Of a stretch of 64,000 nt of DNA, positions 44,444 to 53,432 are shown one piece after another; within the stretch, counting starts at the first letter, position 1; the number at the start of each line of letters is the position of its first letter. The notes beneath the pieces are model-generated. The model saw only the letters and a program-made list of their open reading frames with translations. It ran no database searches and had not been told where the DNA came from. The stretch comes from Marinobacter persicus (lineage in GTDB: Bacteria; Pseudomonadota; Gammaproteobacteria; Pseudomonadales; Oleiphilaceae), in the NCBI RefSeq assembly GCF_002934325.1, contig NZ_PTIV01000021.1, forward strand, positions 1 through 64,000, read 5' to 3'. The translations under genes and the position numbers were made by a program.

Positions 44444-45772
44444 TCAGAGCTCGACAATCACCCGCAGCCCACCATTGGCTGCGGTCACAAAATGGGTTTT
44501 GCCGCTGTAACGGGAAACAATGTCTTCAACAATGGCCAGTCCAAGTCCGTGGCCAGGCATCTGTTGATCAAGCCTTAACCCTCGCTGGCCAAGTTGGGTT
44601 ATTTCATTTTCCTTAACCCCAGGTCCGTCGTCGGTGACGATGACCTGCCGGGTTCCATTAGCCTGTTTCAACTCCAGCTCGACACATTGCTTGGACCACT
44701 TGCCAGCGTTATCCAGCAAGTTGCCAAGTACTTCACTCAAGTCATGCTCCTCAATTGGCCATCTTGTCTCCTCAGGCAGTGAACTCGACAGCTCAAAAGA
44801 CTTGCCGGGGTATAAGCGCCCCATCAGCCAGAGTAGATCCCGCGCCTGGTCAATTGGGTGGGCGAATTTGCCGACCTGTGGACCGGCGAATTGGCTGCGG
44901 CGCATTTCTGATTCCAGCTGTTTGTTGATATCGTCCAGGCGAGATGCCATCTGGTGTCTCAGTTGGCTATCCAGGGGGCGGGTGTCGTCTTCCAGAATCT
45001 GACGCACGGCTGCAATGGGTGTTTTGACACTATGAGAAAGGTTGGCCACAGCCTCCCGGGACCGCTCCAGTCGTTGGTCCAGCGAATCCAGAAGCTGGTT
45101 TAGTTGCAGTACCAGTGGTTGGAACTCCTCTGGTGCCTCCACGTCAATACGCGAGTCTTCGCCTTCCTGGAGTCTTTTCAGGGCGGCTTTGATAGGCGTT
45201 ACTGGTTTCATGGACAGATTGATGCCAAACCAGATAACCGCCACCAACAATGTTATCAAAAGAAGAGAGACAATGGCTGTCCATGCGTGTAGCTCCCCCT
45301 GGCTGCGCTTAAGGGCACCAAGATCCTCGGAGACAATGACCACAACAGGCGTTTGATTGACCTGGAATGACGTGCGATAAGCCAGAATATCTGAGGGAGC
45401 TTCAGGAATGACAGATTCCTGTACCCGAGTTATGCCGTCTGAACCCGCTTCCAGTAATGGCATTAATAACGGTCTCCAAGCCTTTGGTGAAACGAGAGTT
45501 TTCGAGGGCGAGTGAACCGCAAATGCATGGTGAAACACGTCCTGGAAATAGTCGCCGGTTTTAATGGCGTCCAGTTCACCATTGGCGTTTCGGATCTGGT
45601 GTTCAAGAAAGGCGGCTTCGTCTTTAAGTCGGCTTTCCAGAAATGATCGGGACATCCGGTCCAGAAGCAAGCCATGAACCAGCCAGGCCAACACCATCAA
45701 CAAGATACCGGCCGGTAGCAGGAGAGTCAGCAGGGTTCCTTTTACCGAAGCCGGCTTTTTAAACAGTGTCAT
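44444..45772 (-). CDS. sensor histidine kinase of the metal-island two-component system
   Basis: A 442-residue kinase. Membrane helix about 12-35, periplasmic sensor about 40-160 without an obvious Cys/Met-rich copper site, second helix about 164-185, HAMP, then H-box LSHSVKTPIAAV with H247. N-box is LGNLLDNAGKW, G1 TDDGPGV, G2 GHGLGLAIV. It overlaps the regulator gene by 14 nt. The lack of Met/His clusters differs from CusS; the PhoQ/QseC-like architecture suggests an indirect metal or envelope signal. Start ATG 45772 gives the standard N terminus. Confidence 0.88.
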   Translation of the reverse strand: MTLFKKPASVKGTLLTLLLPAGILLMVLAWLVHGLLLDRMSRSFLESRLKDEAAFLEHQIRNANGELDAIKTGDYFQDVFHHAFAVHSPSKTLVSPKAWRPLLMPLLEAGSDGITRVQESVIPEAPSDILAYRTSFQVNQTPVVVIVSEDLGALKRSQGELHAWTAIVSLLLITLLVAVIWFGINLSMKPVTPIKAALKRLQEGEDSRIDVEAPEEFQPLVLQLNQLLDSLDQRLERSREAVANLSHSVKTPIAAVRQILEDDTRPLDSQLRHQMASRLDDINKQLESEMRRSQFAGPQVGKFAHPIDQARDLLWLMGRLYPGKSFELSSSLPEETRWPIEEHDLSEVLGNLLDNAGKWSKQCVELELKQANGTRQVIVTDDGPGVKENEITQLGQRGLRLDQQMPGHGLGLAIVEDIVSRYSGKTHFVTAANGGLRVIVEL

Positions 45773-46424
45773 CAAACAGGTACCCCTGACCACGGCGGGT
45801 GACAATAGTGTCGGGCCCCACCAGCTTCCTGAGCCGCCGGATATAGGCCTCAATCACGTTTTCACTCGGACTTTCGCTCAGGTTGTACAGTTGCTCCATC
45901 AGTTGTTCTTTGGAAAACACGTGGCCAGGACGGCTCATCAGGCATCGAAGCAGCCGAAACTCTGTGCCGGTCAGGCTGTGTTCAGTACCGTCAGATACTG
46001 TCAGGCTTTGACGGTTTTCATCAATTTCAAAGCGACCGGCGGTGAGCATTGAATGGGTGCGCCCTTCACTTCGGCGAACGATGGCGTTGAGACGAGCGAT
46101 CAGTTCCTCGGACTGAAACGGCTTGGCGAGGTAGTCATCCGCGCCAGCTTTCAGGCCATTCACCTTGTCTTGCCAGTCTCCGCGAGCGGTAAGGATGAGG
46201 ACCGGGAAACTGATTCCGGCCATACGCCAATTTTTCAGAACGTCGAGCCCATTACCGTCAGGCAACCCCAAATCCAGTACCACGGCACGATAATCCTCCT
46301 GCCTGCCCAGGATCATGGCCTCTTTGGCAGTCTGGGTCGCATCGACACTAAAACCCGCTTTTTCCAACTGATTAGTCAGGCCTTCGGCCAGCAAACGATC
46401 ATCTTCCACCAGCAGTAAGCGCAT
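45759..46424 (-). CDS. OmpR-family response regulator, likely master of the metal-island regulon
   Basis: A 221-residue regulator: receiver with E7-D8-D9, phospho-acceptor D51 (VVLDLGLPDG) and Lys in LAKPFQ, then a winged-helix DNA-binding domain (EHSLTGTEFRLLRCLMSRPGHVFSKEQLMEQLY...ENVIEAYIRRLRKLVG...TRRGQGYLFD). AAGGA precedes the ATG. OmpR-type proteins bind direct repeats 10-11 bp apart; just such a repeat lies upstream of this gene and at seven other promoters in the island, so it probably controls itself and them. Confidence 0.92.
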   Translation of the reverse strand: MRLLLVEDDRLLAEGLTNQLEKAGFSVDATQTAKEAMILGRQEDYRAVVLDLGLPDGNGLDVLKNWRMAGISFPVLILTARGDWQDKVNGLKAGADDYLAKPFQSEELIARLNAIVRRSEGRTHSMLTAGRFEIDENRQSLTVSDGTEHSLTGTEFRLLRCLMSRPGHVFSKEQLMEQLYNLSESPSENVIEAYIRRLRKLVGPDTIVTRRGQGYLFDDTV

Positions 46425-46477
46425 GAACCGGTCCTTTTAGAGCATTAATACTGAGGTTTCCCAGTCTCGCCGATAAA

Positions 46478-46494
46478 CCTGAATCCGGCCTGAA
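46478..46494 (-). promoter_or_regulatory. TTCAG direct repeat upstream of the regulator-kinase operon
   Basis: On the minus strand TTCAGG-N5-TTCAGG, with an 11-bp period, 54 nt before the regulator ATG. It is back to back with the plus-strand copy at 46514-46530. No good -10 is seen at the 9-nt offset here. Confidence 0.7.
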
Positions 46495-46513
46495 TAATAA
46501 TTAACTCTACTTT

Positions 46514-46545
46514 TTCAGGAGGGGTTCAGGTTGCTACGTTATGGT
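46514..46545 (+). promoter_or_regulatory. TTCAG direct repeat and promoter of the cupredoxin gene
   Basis: TTCAGG (46514-46519) and TTCAGG (46525-46530), 11-bp period, replace a -35 box. A -10-like TATGGT begins 9 nt later at 46540. The leader is about 70 nt. Confidence 0.75.
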
Positions 46546-46620
46546 ATCGGGCTGTGAGCCCAACTGAGAACTTTTTGGCGCTAGAAGACACTTCAGAACG
46601 ACGATTTTTTGAGGATTAAA

Positions 46621-47145
46621 ATGCGAGTATCTCATTTTTTGTGTGTTGCCGCCTTGTCTGGCCCGGCGTTGACCTTTGCTGCCGGTGCGCATAGTGGAGG
46701 CCATGGTGCCGCCAGTGGTAAACCGGGAACAGCCGCTGAAGTAAATCGAACTATTCACGTTGAGATGCGGGATAACTATTACGAGCCCGAGCAGCTCGAT
46801 GTCACAACCGGAGAGACTGTTCGCTTTGTGGTGGAAAACAAGGGCAACCTTGTCCATGAATTCAATATCGGCACTCCGTCAATGCACGATGCCCATCAGA
46901 AACAGATGGCGATGATGGTGGAGCACGGTGTCATTCAGGGTGGCGAACTCCACCATGAAAGAATGGGCATGGACATGGGCAACGGCCACTCAATGCAGCA
47001 CAACGATCCCAACAGCGTTTTGCTGGAACCAGGCCAGCGCAAGGAAGTGATCTGGACTTTCAGTAAGAAAAATAACATTGAATTTGCCTGTAATGTCCCC
47101 GGCCATTACCAGTCCGGAATGTATGGCGAGATTCAAATCAACTAA
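46621..47145 (+). CDS. periplasmic cupredoxin (type 1 copper protein)
   Basis: A 174-residue exported protein: signal peptide about 1-21, then a His/Gly linker and a plastocyanin-like domain. Type 1 copper ligands can be read as H79 (NLVHEFNIG), C157, H162 and M167 (ACNVPGHYQSGM). A Met/His-rich insertion (about 88-128; HDAHQKQMAMMVEHG...MGMDMGNGHSMQH) may hold extra Cu(I). It likely binds or oxidises periplasmic copper, as copper-resistance cupredoxins do. GAGG lies before ATG 46621. It is divergent from the two-component operon. Confidence 0.88.
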   Translation: MRVSHFLCVAALSGPALTFAAGAHSGGHGAASGKPGTAAEVNRTIHVEMRDNYYEPEQLDVTTGETVRFVVENKGNLVHEFNIGTPSMHDAHQKQMAMMVEHGVIQGGELHHERMGMDMGNGHSMQHNDPNSVLLEPGQRKEVIWTFSKKNNIEFACNVPGHYQSGMYGEIQIN

Positions 47146-47153
47146 GTCCAATT

Positions 47154-47185
47154 TTCAGCGCCGATTCAGGTTCAAATGGTTTCAT
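47154..47185 (+). promoter_or_regulatory. TTCAG direct repeat upstream of the copper ATPase operon
   Basis: TTCAGC (47154-47159) and TTCAGG (47165-47170), 11-bp period, start 9 nt after the cupredoxin stop. TTTCAT, a weak -10, begins 9 nt later at 47180. It would drive the five genes at 47219-51967. Confidence 0.65.
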
Positions 47186-47218
47186 GGGAGGTGAAGCGTA
47201 TTGATCTGGAGGTGAGCC

Positions 47219-47572
47219 ATGACCAAAGCACATAAGGCAGCAAACCAAGAAGGGTTTCTGCTGTGCCGTAAGCTAAGAGTGAATGGTCTTGATGATAACC
47301 AGTGGCACGATCTGATAGAAAAGCTGAACGATCACCCTTGCGTTGATTTCGCCGAGCGCAAACCCAAAGATCTGCTGGAAGTTACATACGACGGAACCCA
47401 CTGGTCCACGGAGGAGCTTCTGGACGCAATCAAGGCCCATGGAGGGTGGCTGACAAACAGCTGGTGGCTGAGAAGAAAACTGGCCTGGTATCGGTTCACC
47501 GATGAAAACGTCCGTGCCAATGCCAAACACAAGCCCTTTTGCTGCTCCAAAATTCCGCCGATGAAGAAATGA
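47219..47572 (+). CDS. HMA-like small protein without CxxC, with a Cys-Cys tail
   Basis: A 117-residue cytoplasmic protein. The pattern CRKLRVNGLDDNQWHDLIEKLNDHPCVDFAERKPKDLLEVTYDGTHWSTEELLDAIKAHGG fits the beta-alpha-beta-beta-alpha-beta fold of heavy-metal-associated domains (CopZ), but the CxxC loop is gone. The C terminus is basic and ends KPFCCSKIPPMKK, which could bind metal. It is the first gene of the ATPase operon. It may be a metallochaperone variant or an adaptor; I recognise no named family. Confidence 0.6.
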   Translation: MTKAHKAANQEGFLLCRKLRVNGLDDNQWHDLIEKLNDHPCVDFAERKPKDLLEVTYDGTHWSTEELLDAIKAHGGWLTNSWWLRRKLAWYRFTDENVRANAKHKPFCCSKIPPMKK

Positions 47573-47582
47573 TGGGGAGATG

Positions 47583-48935
47583 ATGAGCACGGAAGAAGAT
47601 CGATCGACTCATTACCAGGAGGGCAGCCTGTCGCTGTCTGGAACTGTCATGTTGGGTACCGGCGTCATGATTGGCGCCGGTATTTTTGCTTTAACCGGGC
47701 AAATGGCTCAGATGACGGGCGCTCTATTCCCTCTGGCCTTTCTGGCAGCGGCTGTCATTGTCAGCTTCAGCGCCTACTCCTACATCAAGATCTCTAATGC
47801 CTATCCGTCGGCCGGCGGCATTGGTATGTATTTGCACAAGGCTTACGGAAGCCGTTTACCCACAGCGTTCAACGCCTTGCTGATGTATTTTTCCATGGTG
47901 ATCGCCCAAAGCTTTCTGGCGCGTACCTTCGGATCTTACACGATGCAGCTTTTTGGTGGCGAAAGTGGGCTAATGGTGTCCACCCTTGGGGTATCACTGA
48001 TCCTTGTAGCGTTCGTGATCAACCTGCTTGGTAACCGGATGATCCAGGGAGTAGCCTCTTTCATCGGGATCCTGAAAATTGGCGGAATATTGATTTTCGG
48101 GCTCGTTGGTGTCTGGCTTGCAAAAAGCATTTCCGTCGACTTTTCGAACACCGGCGAGGCCGGAACAGTCGGCAATTTCTTCGGTGCAACCGCATTGGGT
48201 ATCCTGGCGTTCAAAGGCTTTACCACGATTACCAACAGCGGCTCGGAAGTGAAAGACCCCAAGCGAAACGTCGGGCGCGCAATCATCATTTCCATTGCAG
48301 CCTGTGTGGTGATTTACACCTTGGTTGGCTTTGCTGTCGCCGCCAATTTGTCCCTGGCTGAAATTATCGCGACTCAGGATTATTCCCTTGCTGCAGCTGC
48401 GCGTCCTGCGCTGGGAGAATACGGTGTCTGGTTTACGGTGGCCATTGCCATAATGGCCACAGCCGGAGGCATTCTGGCCAGCATTTTTGCTGTCTCCCGC
48501 ATGCTGGCAATGCTGACTGAGATGAAGCTGGTTCCCCACAGGCATTTCGGCATGCCGGGCAGCATCCAAAAACATACGCTGGTCTACACTGTGGTTTTGG
48601 GGCTGATTCTGACGGCCTTCTTTGACCTCTCTCGGATAGCGGCACTCGGCATTGTGTTTTATCTGATTATGGATATTGCCATCCACTGGGGGGTATTGCG
48701 TTATTTGCGCCGGGACATAAAAGCCAACGTTTGGGTTCCGGCCACCGCCATTTTACTGGATTTGCTCGCACTTGGCGGCTTTGTTTGGGTCAAGCTACAC
48801 ACCGATCCATTCGTTATCGGCGTGGCAGTTGTCACGATGATAGCAATCGCCATTGCGGAACAGGTTTTCCTGAAGACAACAGCTGGAATTGAGCCTCCAA
48901 AAGGAGAGCACTCGCACGCTCACCACCATAACTGA
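47583..48935 (+). CDS. APC superfamily permease with His-rich tail
   Basis: A 450-residue protein with about twelve helices. The APC start is clear: GTVMLGTGVMIGAGIFALTGQMAQM (the GxG(I/V)GAGIF substrate-binding segment), with FKGFTTITNSGSEVKDPKRNVGRAI on helix 6 onward. The C terminus ends GEHSHAHHHN. Most APC members carry amino acids; here it lies between metal-handling genes in one operon, so amino-acid supply (such as Cys or His) or metal-complex transport is a guess. GGGGAG precedes ATG 47583; ATG 47580 is adjacent. Confidence 0.82.
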   Translation: MSTEEDRSTHYQEGSLSLSGTVMLGTGVMIGAGIFALTGQMAQMTGALFPLAFLAAAVIVSFSAYSYIKISNAYPSAGGIGMYLHKAYGSRLPTAFNALLMYFSMVIAQSFLARTFGSYTMQLFGGESGLMVSTLGVSLILVAFVINLLGNRMIQGVASFIGILKIGGILIFGLVGVWLAKSISVDFSNTGEAGTVGNFFGATALGILAFKGFTTITNSGSEVKDPKRNVGRAIIISIAACVVIYTLVGFAVAANLSLAEIIATQDYSLAAAARPALGEYGVWFTVAIAIMATAGGILASIFAVSRMLAMLTEMKLVPHRHFGMPGSIQKHTLVYTVVLGLILTAFFDLSRIAALGIVFYLIMDIAIHWGVLRYLRRDIKANVWVPATAILLDLLALGGFVWVKLHTDPFVIGVAVVTMIAIAIAEQVFLKTTAGIEPPKGEHSHAHHHN

Positions 48936-48966
48936 ATACAGTTAACGGCACGAGGATGTGTACAAG

Positions 48967-49191
48967 ATGGATGGTCATATGTTCGGTAATACCATGTGGG
49001 CAGGACACTGGCTGTGGATGCTGGTGCTTGCGATTATCGCCGTCATTCCAGTCTGGCGTATTTGCCAGCGCACCGGGTATCCGGGTTGGCTGGGGGTGTT
49101 GATCCTAATACCAGTTATCAACCTTGCTTTGCTTTATTTCCTTGCATTTTCGGAGTGGCCGGCGGACAAGACCGGAGATCGCAATGGCTGA
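48967..49191 (+). CDS. small two-helix membrane protein
   Basis: A 74-residue protein with two membrane helices (about 12-28 and 37-56) joined by [11 protein letters not shown], a start rich in Met/His ([15 protein letters not shown]). Similar small proteins occur next to copper ATPase genes in other metal islands as I recall; function unknown. ATG 48967 has GAGG at 10 nt; a GTG at 48958 is also possible. The 3' end overlaps the ATPase start by 8 nt, so the two are coupled. Confidence 0.7.
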   Translation: MDGHMFGNTMWAGHWLWMLVLAIIAVIPVWRICQRTGYPGWLGVLILIPVINLALLYFLAFSEWPADKTGDRNG

Positions 49192-51556
49192 ACATCAACG
49201 CGCTCACCATCACCAACATCACAATGACAACGCGCAGAAGGAATCCGGCGAACATACGGTGAAGGATCCGGTGTGCGGCATGTCGGTGGATCCTCACACG
49301 GCGGAGCATCGAAGTCAGCATGAGGGTAAAACCTGGTACTTCTGTTCGTCGCATTGCCAATCCAAGTTCGACGAAAACCCGGAACAATACCTTGGTGATG
49401 AGCCAAATCGGGAAGAGCCCGTAGCACCGGGCACTATTTATACCTGTCCCATGCATCCGGAAATTCGACAGCAAGGGCCTGGGGATTGCCCCATCTGTGG
49501 TATGGCGCTGGAACCGGAAGAGGTGAGCCTTGAGGAGGGCCCTTCCGAAGAACTCAAAGATATGACGCGCCGGTTCTGGATCGGCCTCGTGCTGGCCTTG
49601 CCGGTACTGATCCTTGAAATGGGCGGCCACTTGACCGGGCTTGATCGGGTTGTCGCTCCGCAGACATCCAACTGGATTCAGCTGGTGCTGGCAACGCCGG
49701 TGGTGGCGTGGTGTGGCTGGCCATTCTTCGTCAGGGGCTGGAAATCCGTGGTCAGCCGTAACCTGAACATGTTCACGCTGATTTCCATCGGTACCGGCGT
49801 GGCGTTGATCTACAGCCTGGTTGCAACACTGACCCCTCAGATCTTTCCGGATGCGTTCCGGCAGGCAGATGGCTCGGTCGCCGTGTATTTCGAGGCAGCG
49901 GCGGTCATTGTCGTGTTGGTGCTGCTGGGGCAGGTGCTGGAATTGCGGGCCCGGGAGAAAACCTCCGGCGCCATCAAAGCCTTGCTTGATCTGGCACCCG
50001 CCACGGCCCGCAAGCTGGATGAGGATGGCGGCGAATCGGATGTGTCACTGGATCAGGTCAAGGTTGGCGACCGCCTGCGGGTTCGCCCGGGCGACAAGGT
50101 GCCCCTGGACGGCGAGCTACTTGAAGGTAGCTCCAATGTGGACGAATCCATGGTGACGGGGGAGCCCCTGGCGGTCAGCAAGAAATCCGGTGACCAGGTG
50201 ATTGGCGGCAGCATCAACCAGCAGGGCAGCTTCATCATGCGGGCCGACAAGGTTGGCCGGGATACCATGCTGTCCCAGATTGTGCAGATGGTTGCCAGCG
50301 CCCAGCGCAGCCGCGCGCCCATACAGGGGCTGGCAGACAAGGTGGCGAGCTACTTTGTGCCGGCCGTGATTGTGATCGCCATCATTGCGTTTATTGCCTG
50401 GTCCTTCTTCGGACCGACACCGCCGATGGCCTTCGGCCTGATTGCGGCCGTCAGTGTCCTGATCATTGCCTGCCCCTGTGCCCTGGGTCTGGCAACGCCC
50501 ATGTCCATTATGGTCGGCGTCGGGCGGGGCGCCCAGAGCGGTGTCCTGATCCGCGATGCCGAAGCTCTGGAGCGCATGGAGAAGGTCGACACCGTGGTGG
50601 TGGACAAAACCGGCACATTGACCGAAGGCAAGCCCCAGGTGACCAGTCTTGTTCCGGCCGAGGGAACCAGCGAGGAAGAACTGATGCGGTTTGCCGGTGG
50701 CCTGGAGAAGGGCAGCGAACACCCGCTGGCCCACGCCATACTCGATAAAGCCAAGGCCATGGAGCTGAAGCTTCCGGACGCTGAAGACTTTGATTCGCCT
50801 AACGGCAAAGGGGTAACGGGCAGGATTGATAGCCAGCAAGTACTGATTGGTAACCGCCTGCTGATGGAATCCGAAAACGTCGATACGGCGGACTTTGAAG
50901 AGGAGGCCGACCAGCTCCGAAAGGACGGCGCCACGGTTATTTTCGTGGCAGTGGAGGGCAAAATCTGCGGCTTGCTTGCCATCGCCGATCCTGTCAAGGA
51001 GACCACGGAAGCCGCTATTTCCGCCCTGCAGGAAGACGGCATCCGGGTGGTCATGCTGACCGGCGATAATCGGACCTCGGCCGAGGCGGTTGCCCGCAAG
51101 CTTCATATCGATGAAGTGGAAGCGGAGGTCCTGCCCGAAGACAAGGGCAAGATTGTTCAGCGGCTGAAAGACGAAGGCCGTATTGTGGTGATGGCCGGTG
51201 ATGGCGTGAATGATGCACCCGCCCTGGCAACAGCGGATGTCGGCGTGGCCATGGGCACCGGCACTGATGTTGCCATTGAAAGTGCCGGCATCACCCTGTT
51301 GCGGGGCGATCTTATGGGCATTGTGGAAGCACGCCGGTTGTCGCTGGCCACCATGCGCAATATCCGCCAGAACCTGTTCTTTGCTTTTGTATACAACTCC
51401 GCCGGTGTGCCCATTGCTGCGGGGGTTCTCTACCCGTTTTTCGGCATCCTGCTGTCGCCAATTTTTGCAGCGGCTGCGATGTCGATGTCTTCGGTCAGTG
51501 TGATTGTGAATGCGCTACGATTAAGGGTGGTCAAGCTTGGGAGGCCTGAGCACTGA
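49184..51556 (+). CDS. copA: copper-translocating P1B-type ATPase
   Basis: A 790-residue Cu(I) exporter. The N terminus is His-rich, then a YHS domain (about 26-70; [11 protein letters not shown]...[20 protein letters not shown]) and a heavy-metal-binding module ([26 protein letters not shown]; about 86-111). No CxxC HMA domain is present. The core has CPC (430-432), phosphorylation site D474 in DKTGTLT, the HP motif in SEHPLAHAI, and [13 protein letters not shown] and the island context support Cu(I)/Ag(I). It lies in the operon 47219-51967. Confidence 0.93.
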   Translation: MAEHQRAHHHQHHNDNAQKESGEHTVKDPVCGMSVDPHTAEHRSQHEGKTWYFCSSHCQSKFDENPEQYLGDEPNREEPVAPGTIYTCPMHPEIRQQGPGDCPICGMALEPEEVSLEEGPSEELKDMTRRFWIGLVLALPVLILEMGGHLTGLDRVVAPQTSNWIQLVLATPVVAWCGWPFFVRGWKSVVSRNLNMFTLISIGTGVALIYSLVATLTPQIFPDAFRQADGSVAVYFEAAAVIVVLVLLGQVLELRAREKTSGAIKALLDLAPATARKLDEDGGESDVSLDQVKVGDRLRVRPGDKVPLDGELLEGSSNVDESMVTGEPLAVSKKSGDQVIGGSINQQGSFIMRADKVGRDTMLSQIVQMVASAQRSRAPIQGLADKVASYFVPAVIVIAIIAFIAWSFFGPTPPMAFGLIAAVSVLIIACPCALGLATPMSIMVGVGRGAQSGVLIRDAEALERMEKVDTVVVDKTGTLTEGKPQVTSLVPAEGTSEEELMRFAGGLEKGSEHPLAHAILDKAKAMELKLPDAEDFDSPNGKGVTGRIDSQQVLIGNRLLMESENVDTADFEEEADQLRKDGATVIFVAVEGKICGLLAIADPVKETTEAAISALQEDGIRVVMLTGDNRTSAEAVARKLHIDEVEAEVLPEDKGKIVQRLKDEGRIVVMAGDGVNDAPALATADVGVAMGTGTDVAIESAGITLLRGDLMGIVEARRLSLATMRNIRQNLFFAFVYNSAGVPIAAGVLYPFFGILLSPIFAAAAMSMSSVSVIVNALRLRVVKLGRPEH

Positions 51557-51580
51557 ATTTCTGATGAATCGGAGAGAGCT

Positions 51581-51967
51581 ATGTCATACACAATCAATCG
51601 AATCATCAAGGATGCCGATTTCGAAGAGGTAGATAAAAGGACGCGAGAGGCGCTAGCCGACCACAGCTTCGGCGTGCTGACGGAAATTGATGTCAAAGCC
51701 ACCATGAAGAAAAAGCTGGACAAGGATATGTCCGCCTATCGGATTCTTGGGGCCTGTAATCCGGGAATGGCTTGGGAAGCCATCGGTGTGGAACCTCGCG
51801 TGGGTGCCATGCTGCCTTGCAATGTGATTCTCCGCGAGGTTCCAGAGGGCGTTGAGGTCAGTGCGGTAGATCCCGTGGCCTCCATGTCTGCCATTGATAA
51901 TGCCGAACTCAAGCAGGTCGCTGGGAAAGTCAGGGATATGCTTTCTGAGGTTGTTCAGGCGATCTGA
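51581..51967 (+). CDS. DUF302 family protein
   Basis: A 128-residue cytoplasmic protein of DUF302: FGVLTEIDVKATMKKKLDKDMSAYRILGACNPGMAWEAI, then AMLPCNVILREVPEGVEVSAVDP. The invariant LGACNP and LPCNV Cys residues are kept; the family is often linked to metal and sulfur-oxidation loci, function undefined. It is the last gene of the ATPase operon (24-nt gap). CGGAGAGAGCT precedes the ATG. Confidence 0.9.
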   Translation: MSYTINRIIKDADFEEVDKRTREALADHSFGVLTEIDVKATMKKKLDKDMSAYRILGACNPGMAWEAIGVEPRVGAMLPCNVILREVPEGVEVSAVDPVASMSAIDNAELKQVAGKVRDMLSEVVQAI

Positions 51968-52006
51968 CCAGCCCATAACAGGCGGCCTGGTGCCGATTTA
52001 ATCACT

Positions 52007-52039
52007 AGCATCTCCCGGCAGACGTAGCCGGGAGATGCT
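52007..52039. terminator. perfect 13-bp hairpin between convergent genes
   Basis: AGCATCTCCCGGC and GCCGGGAGATGCT are exact complements with a 7-nt loop. It lies between the DUF302 and ccdA stops and can serve both strands; neither side has a long U-tract. Confidence 0.65.
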
Positions 52040-52046
52040 CTATTAT

Positions 52047-52769
52047 CTAGCCAAGCTCTCTGAGCACCGGAAAGGCTGAAAGCATCCAGGAGGCGAAGCG
52101 GGTCATCTGGCCGGTCAGCACCATAACGCCCATGAGTACCAGCGTCAGGCCTGCCAGAGCTCTTAATAATCGGCTCCACCGACTGAGCCTGCGCAGACGC
52201 TCGCGAAAGTGCTCAATAAACATTGCCGTCCCCAGGAAGGGCAGTGCCAGCCCCAGAGAATACGTTGCAAGATACAGCATCCCCGTCTCAGCGTTTGCAT
52301 GAGTAGAGCTGAGCGCCAATATAGCTCCGAGTATGGGGCCAATGCAGGGTGTCCAGCCCACGGCAAATGCCAGACCCAGCACGAAGGCTGCTGTTGGTCG
52401 TCCGCCTTCCAGCGTGTGACCCAGTCGCCAATCGCGTTGGAGTGCCGGCATACTCCACCAGCCGAGCATGAAGAGACCCATAAGGATGATCAACGTACCG
52501 GCGACCAGGTTTGCTTCCTGCCGATAGGCGATCAGCAACTGTCCCAGAAGACTGGCGCTTGCGCCCAACACGACGAACACCACGCTGAACCCGAGCACAA
52601 AGCAGAAACTCAGCCAAAATGCTTTCAGGCGATTTGAGGTCTCAGTCACTGCGCCGCCGGTAACAACGGACAGGTAGCCCGGCACCAGTGGGAGAGTGCA
52701 GGGTGAGAAGAAGGACACCAGGCCGCCGAGGAACGCGGCCAGAATGCCCCAGGTTGCGAGATCAGGCAT
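52047..52769 (-). CDS. ccdA: CcdA/DsbD-type thiol-disulfide transporter
   Basis: A 240-residue membrane protein with six to seven helices. The two redox Cys are C24 (SFFSPCTLPLVPGYLSV) and C142 (VGWTPCIGPILG), as in CcdA. It passes reductant from cytoplasmic thioredoxin to the periplasm. In this island it may keep Cys-rich copper proteins, such as the adjacent DUF411 product, reduced. GGAG before ATG. It is followed by the bidirectional hairpin. Confidence 0.9.
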   Translation of the reverse strand: MPDLATWGILAAFLGGLVSFFSPCTLPLVPGYLSVVTGGAVTETSNRLKAFWLSFCFVLGFSVVFVVLGASASLLGQLLIAYRQEANLVAGTLIILMGLFMLGWWSMPALQRDWRLGHTLEGGRPTAAFVLGLAFAVGWTPCIGPILGAILALSSTHANAETGMLYLATYSLGLALPFLGTAMFIEHFRERLRRLSRWSRLLRALAGLTLVLMGVMVLTGQMTRFASWMLSAFPVLRELG

Positions 52770-52820
52770 TCAAGAACTCCATGCTGATTGGTTTCCCCGC
52801 CGCTGGCCAGGGAGCCGGTT

Positions 52821-53324
52821 TCAGTAGTCTTTATGTTCCCGGAATACGCTTTGCTGACCATTGGCCCGGAAGGCAATTACCTGATAGTCCTGCTTTGTAC
52901 CCGTTTCCATCCCGGGGCTGCCCTGAACCATGCCTGGCACAGAAAGTCCCGCTGTATTGAACTGGGGGTTTTCCAGGAAAGCGGTAATGTCGGCGGCCGG
53001 GACATGCCCTTCAATCACCAGGCCGTCAATCAACGCCGTATGGCACGAGGCCATTTGCCGCGGTATCTGGTGCTTGATTTTGATTTCATTGATGTTGTTT
53101 GTGTTATTGACGTTTACCTTGAAGCCATTGCGTTCAAGATGCTCCGTCCAGCCTGCACAGCAGGAGCAGCTGGGGCTCTTGTAAACGGTAACCACGGGCG
53201 TCGCCGGACTGGAAACGCTGTTTTTTGTGGCTGGCTCTGAGGCCTGCAGTTTAAATCCAACAGCGATTGCTCCAATGGCGAGTGCTACGGAAGTGGCGAT
53301 AACAGCCTTGTTTCTGGTTTTCAT
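52821..53324 (-). CDS. DUF411 periplasmic copper-binding protein
   Basis: A 167-residue protein with an N-terminal membrane/signal segment (about 7-25). The DUF411 core is VVTVYKSPSCSCCAGWTEHLERNGFKV (C53, C55, C56), then ASCHTALIDGLVIEGHVPAADI and VPGMVQGSPGME. DUF411 proteins are found with CusCBA and bind copper. The ATG at 53324 follows AGGAG; an upstream extension of 17 residues was discarded. It is 51 nt upstream of ccdA in the same direction. Confidence 0.9.
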   Translation of the reverse strand: MKTRNKAVIATSVALAIGAIAVGFKLQASEPATKNSVSSPATPVVTVYKSPSCSCCAGWTEHLERNGFKVNVNNTNNINEIKIKHQIPRQMASCHTALIDGLVIEGHVPAADITAFLENPQFNTAGLSVPGMVQGSPGMETGTKQDYQVIAFRANGQQSVFREHKDY

Positions 53325-53394
53325 GGTGCTCTCCTGACAGGCATAACGGCACATAGAGATATTGCCTGCGAACATAAACAGATAATTCGGTTCG

Positions 53395-53412
53395 CCCCGC
53401 CTTCTGGCGGGG
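53395..53412 (-). terminator. short hairpin after the Cys/His-rich hypothetical gene
   Basis: CCCCGCC / GGCGGGG with a 4-nt loop, 20 nt past the minus-strand stop at 53433. No U-tract follows, so confidence is limited. Confidence 0.4.
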
Positions 53413-53432
53413 GCGTTAAAGATGCAGCAAGG

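Noticed and set aside
46478..46530. Reading the TTCAG repeats as one large inverted repeat (operator palindrome)
   Set aside because: Each half is itself a head-to-tail direct repeat with its own downstream gene, and single oriented copies occur elsewhere, so two divergent direct-repeat sites explain the data better.
47165..47185. A second TTCA repeat (TTCATG at 47181) as part of the operator
   Set aside because: The period would be 16 bp; the pair 47154/47165 keeps the exact 11-bp period found elsewhere.
50117..51106. 329-codon open frame on the minus strand inside the copper ATPase gene
   Set aside because: Antisense shadow of the ATPase; His/Gly/Gln-rich composition typical of reversed GC-rich codons and no family resemblance.
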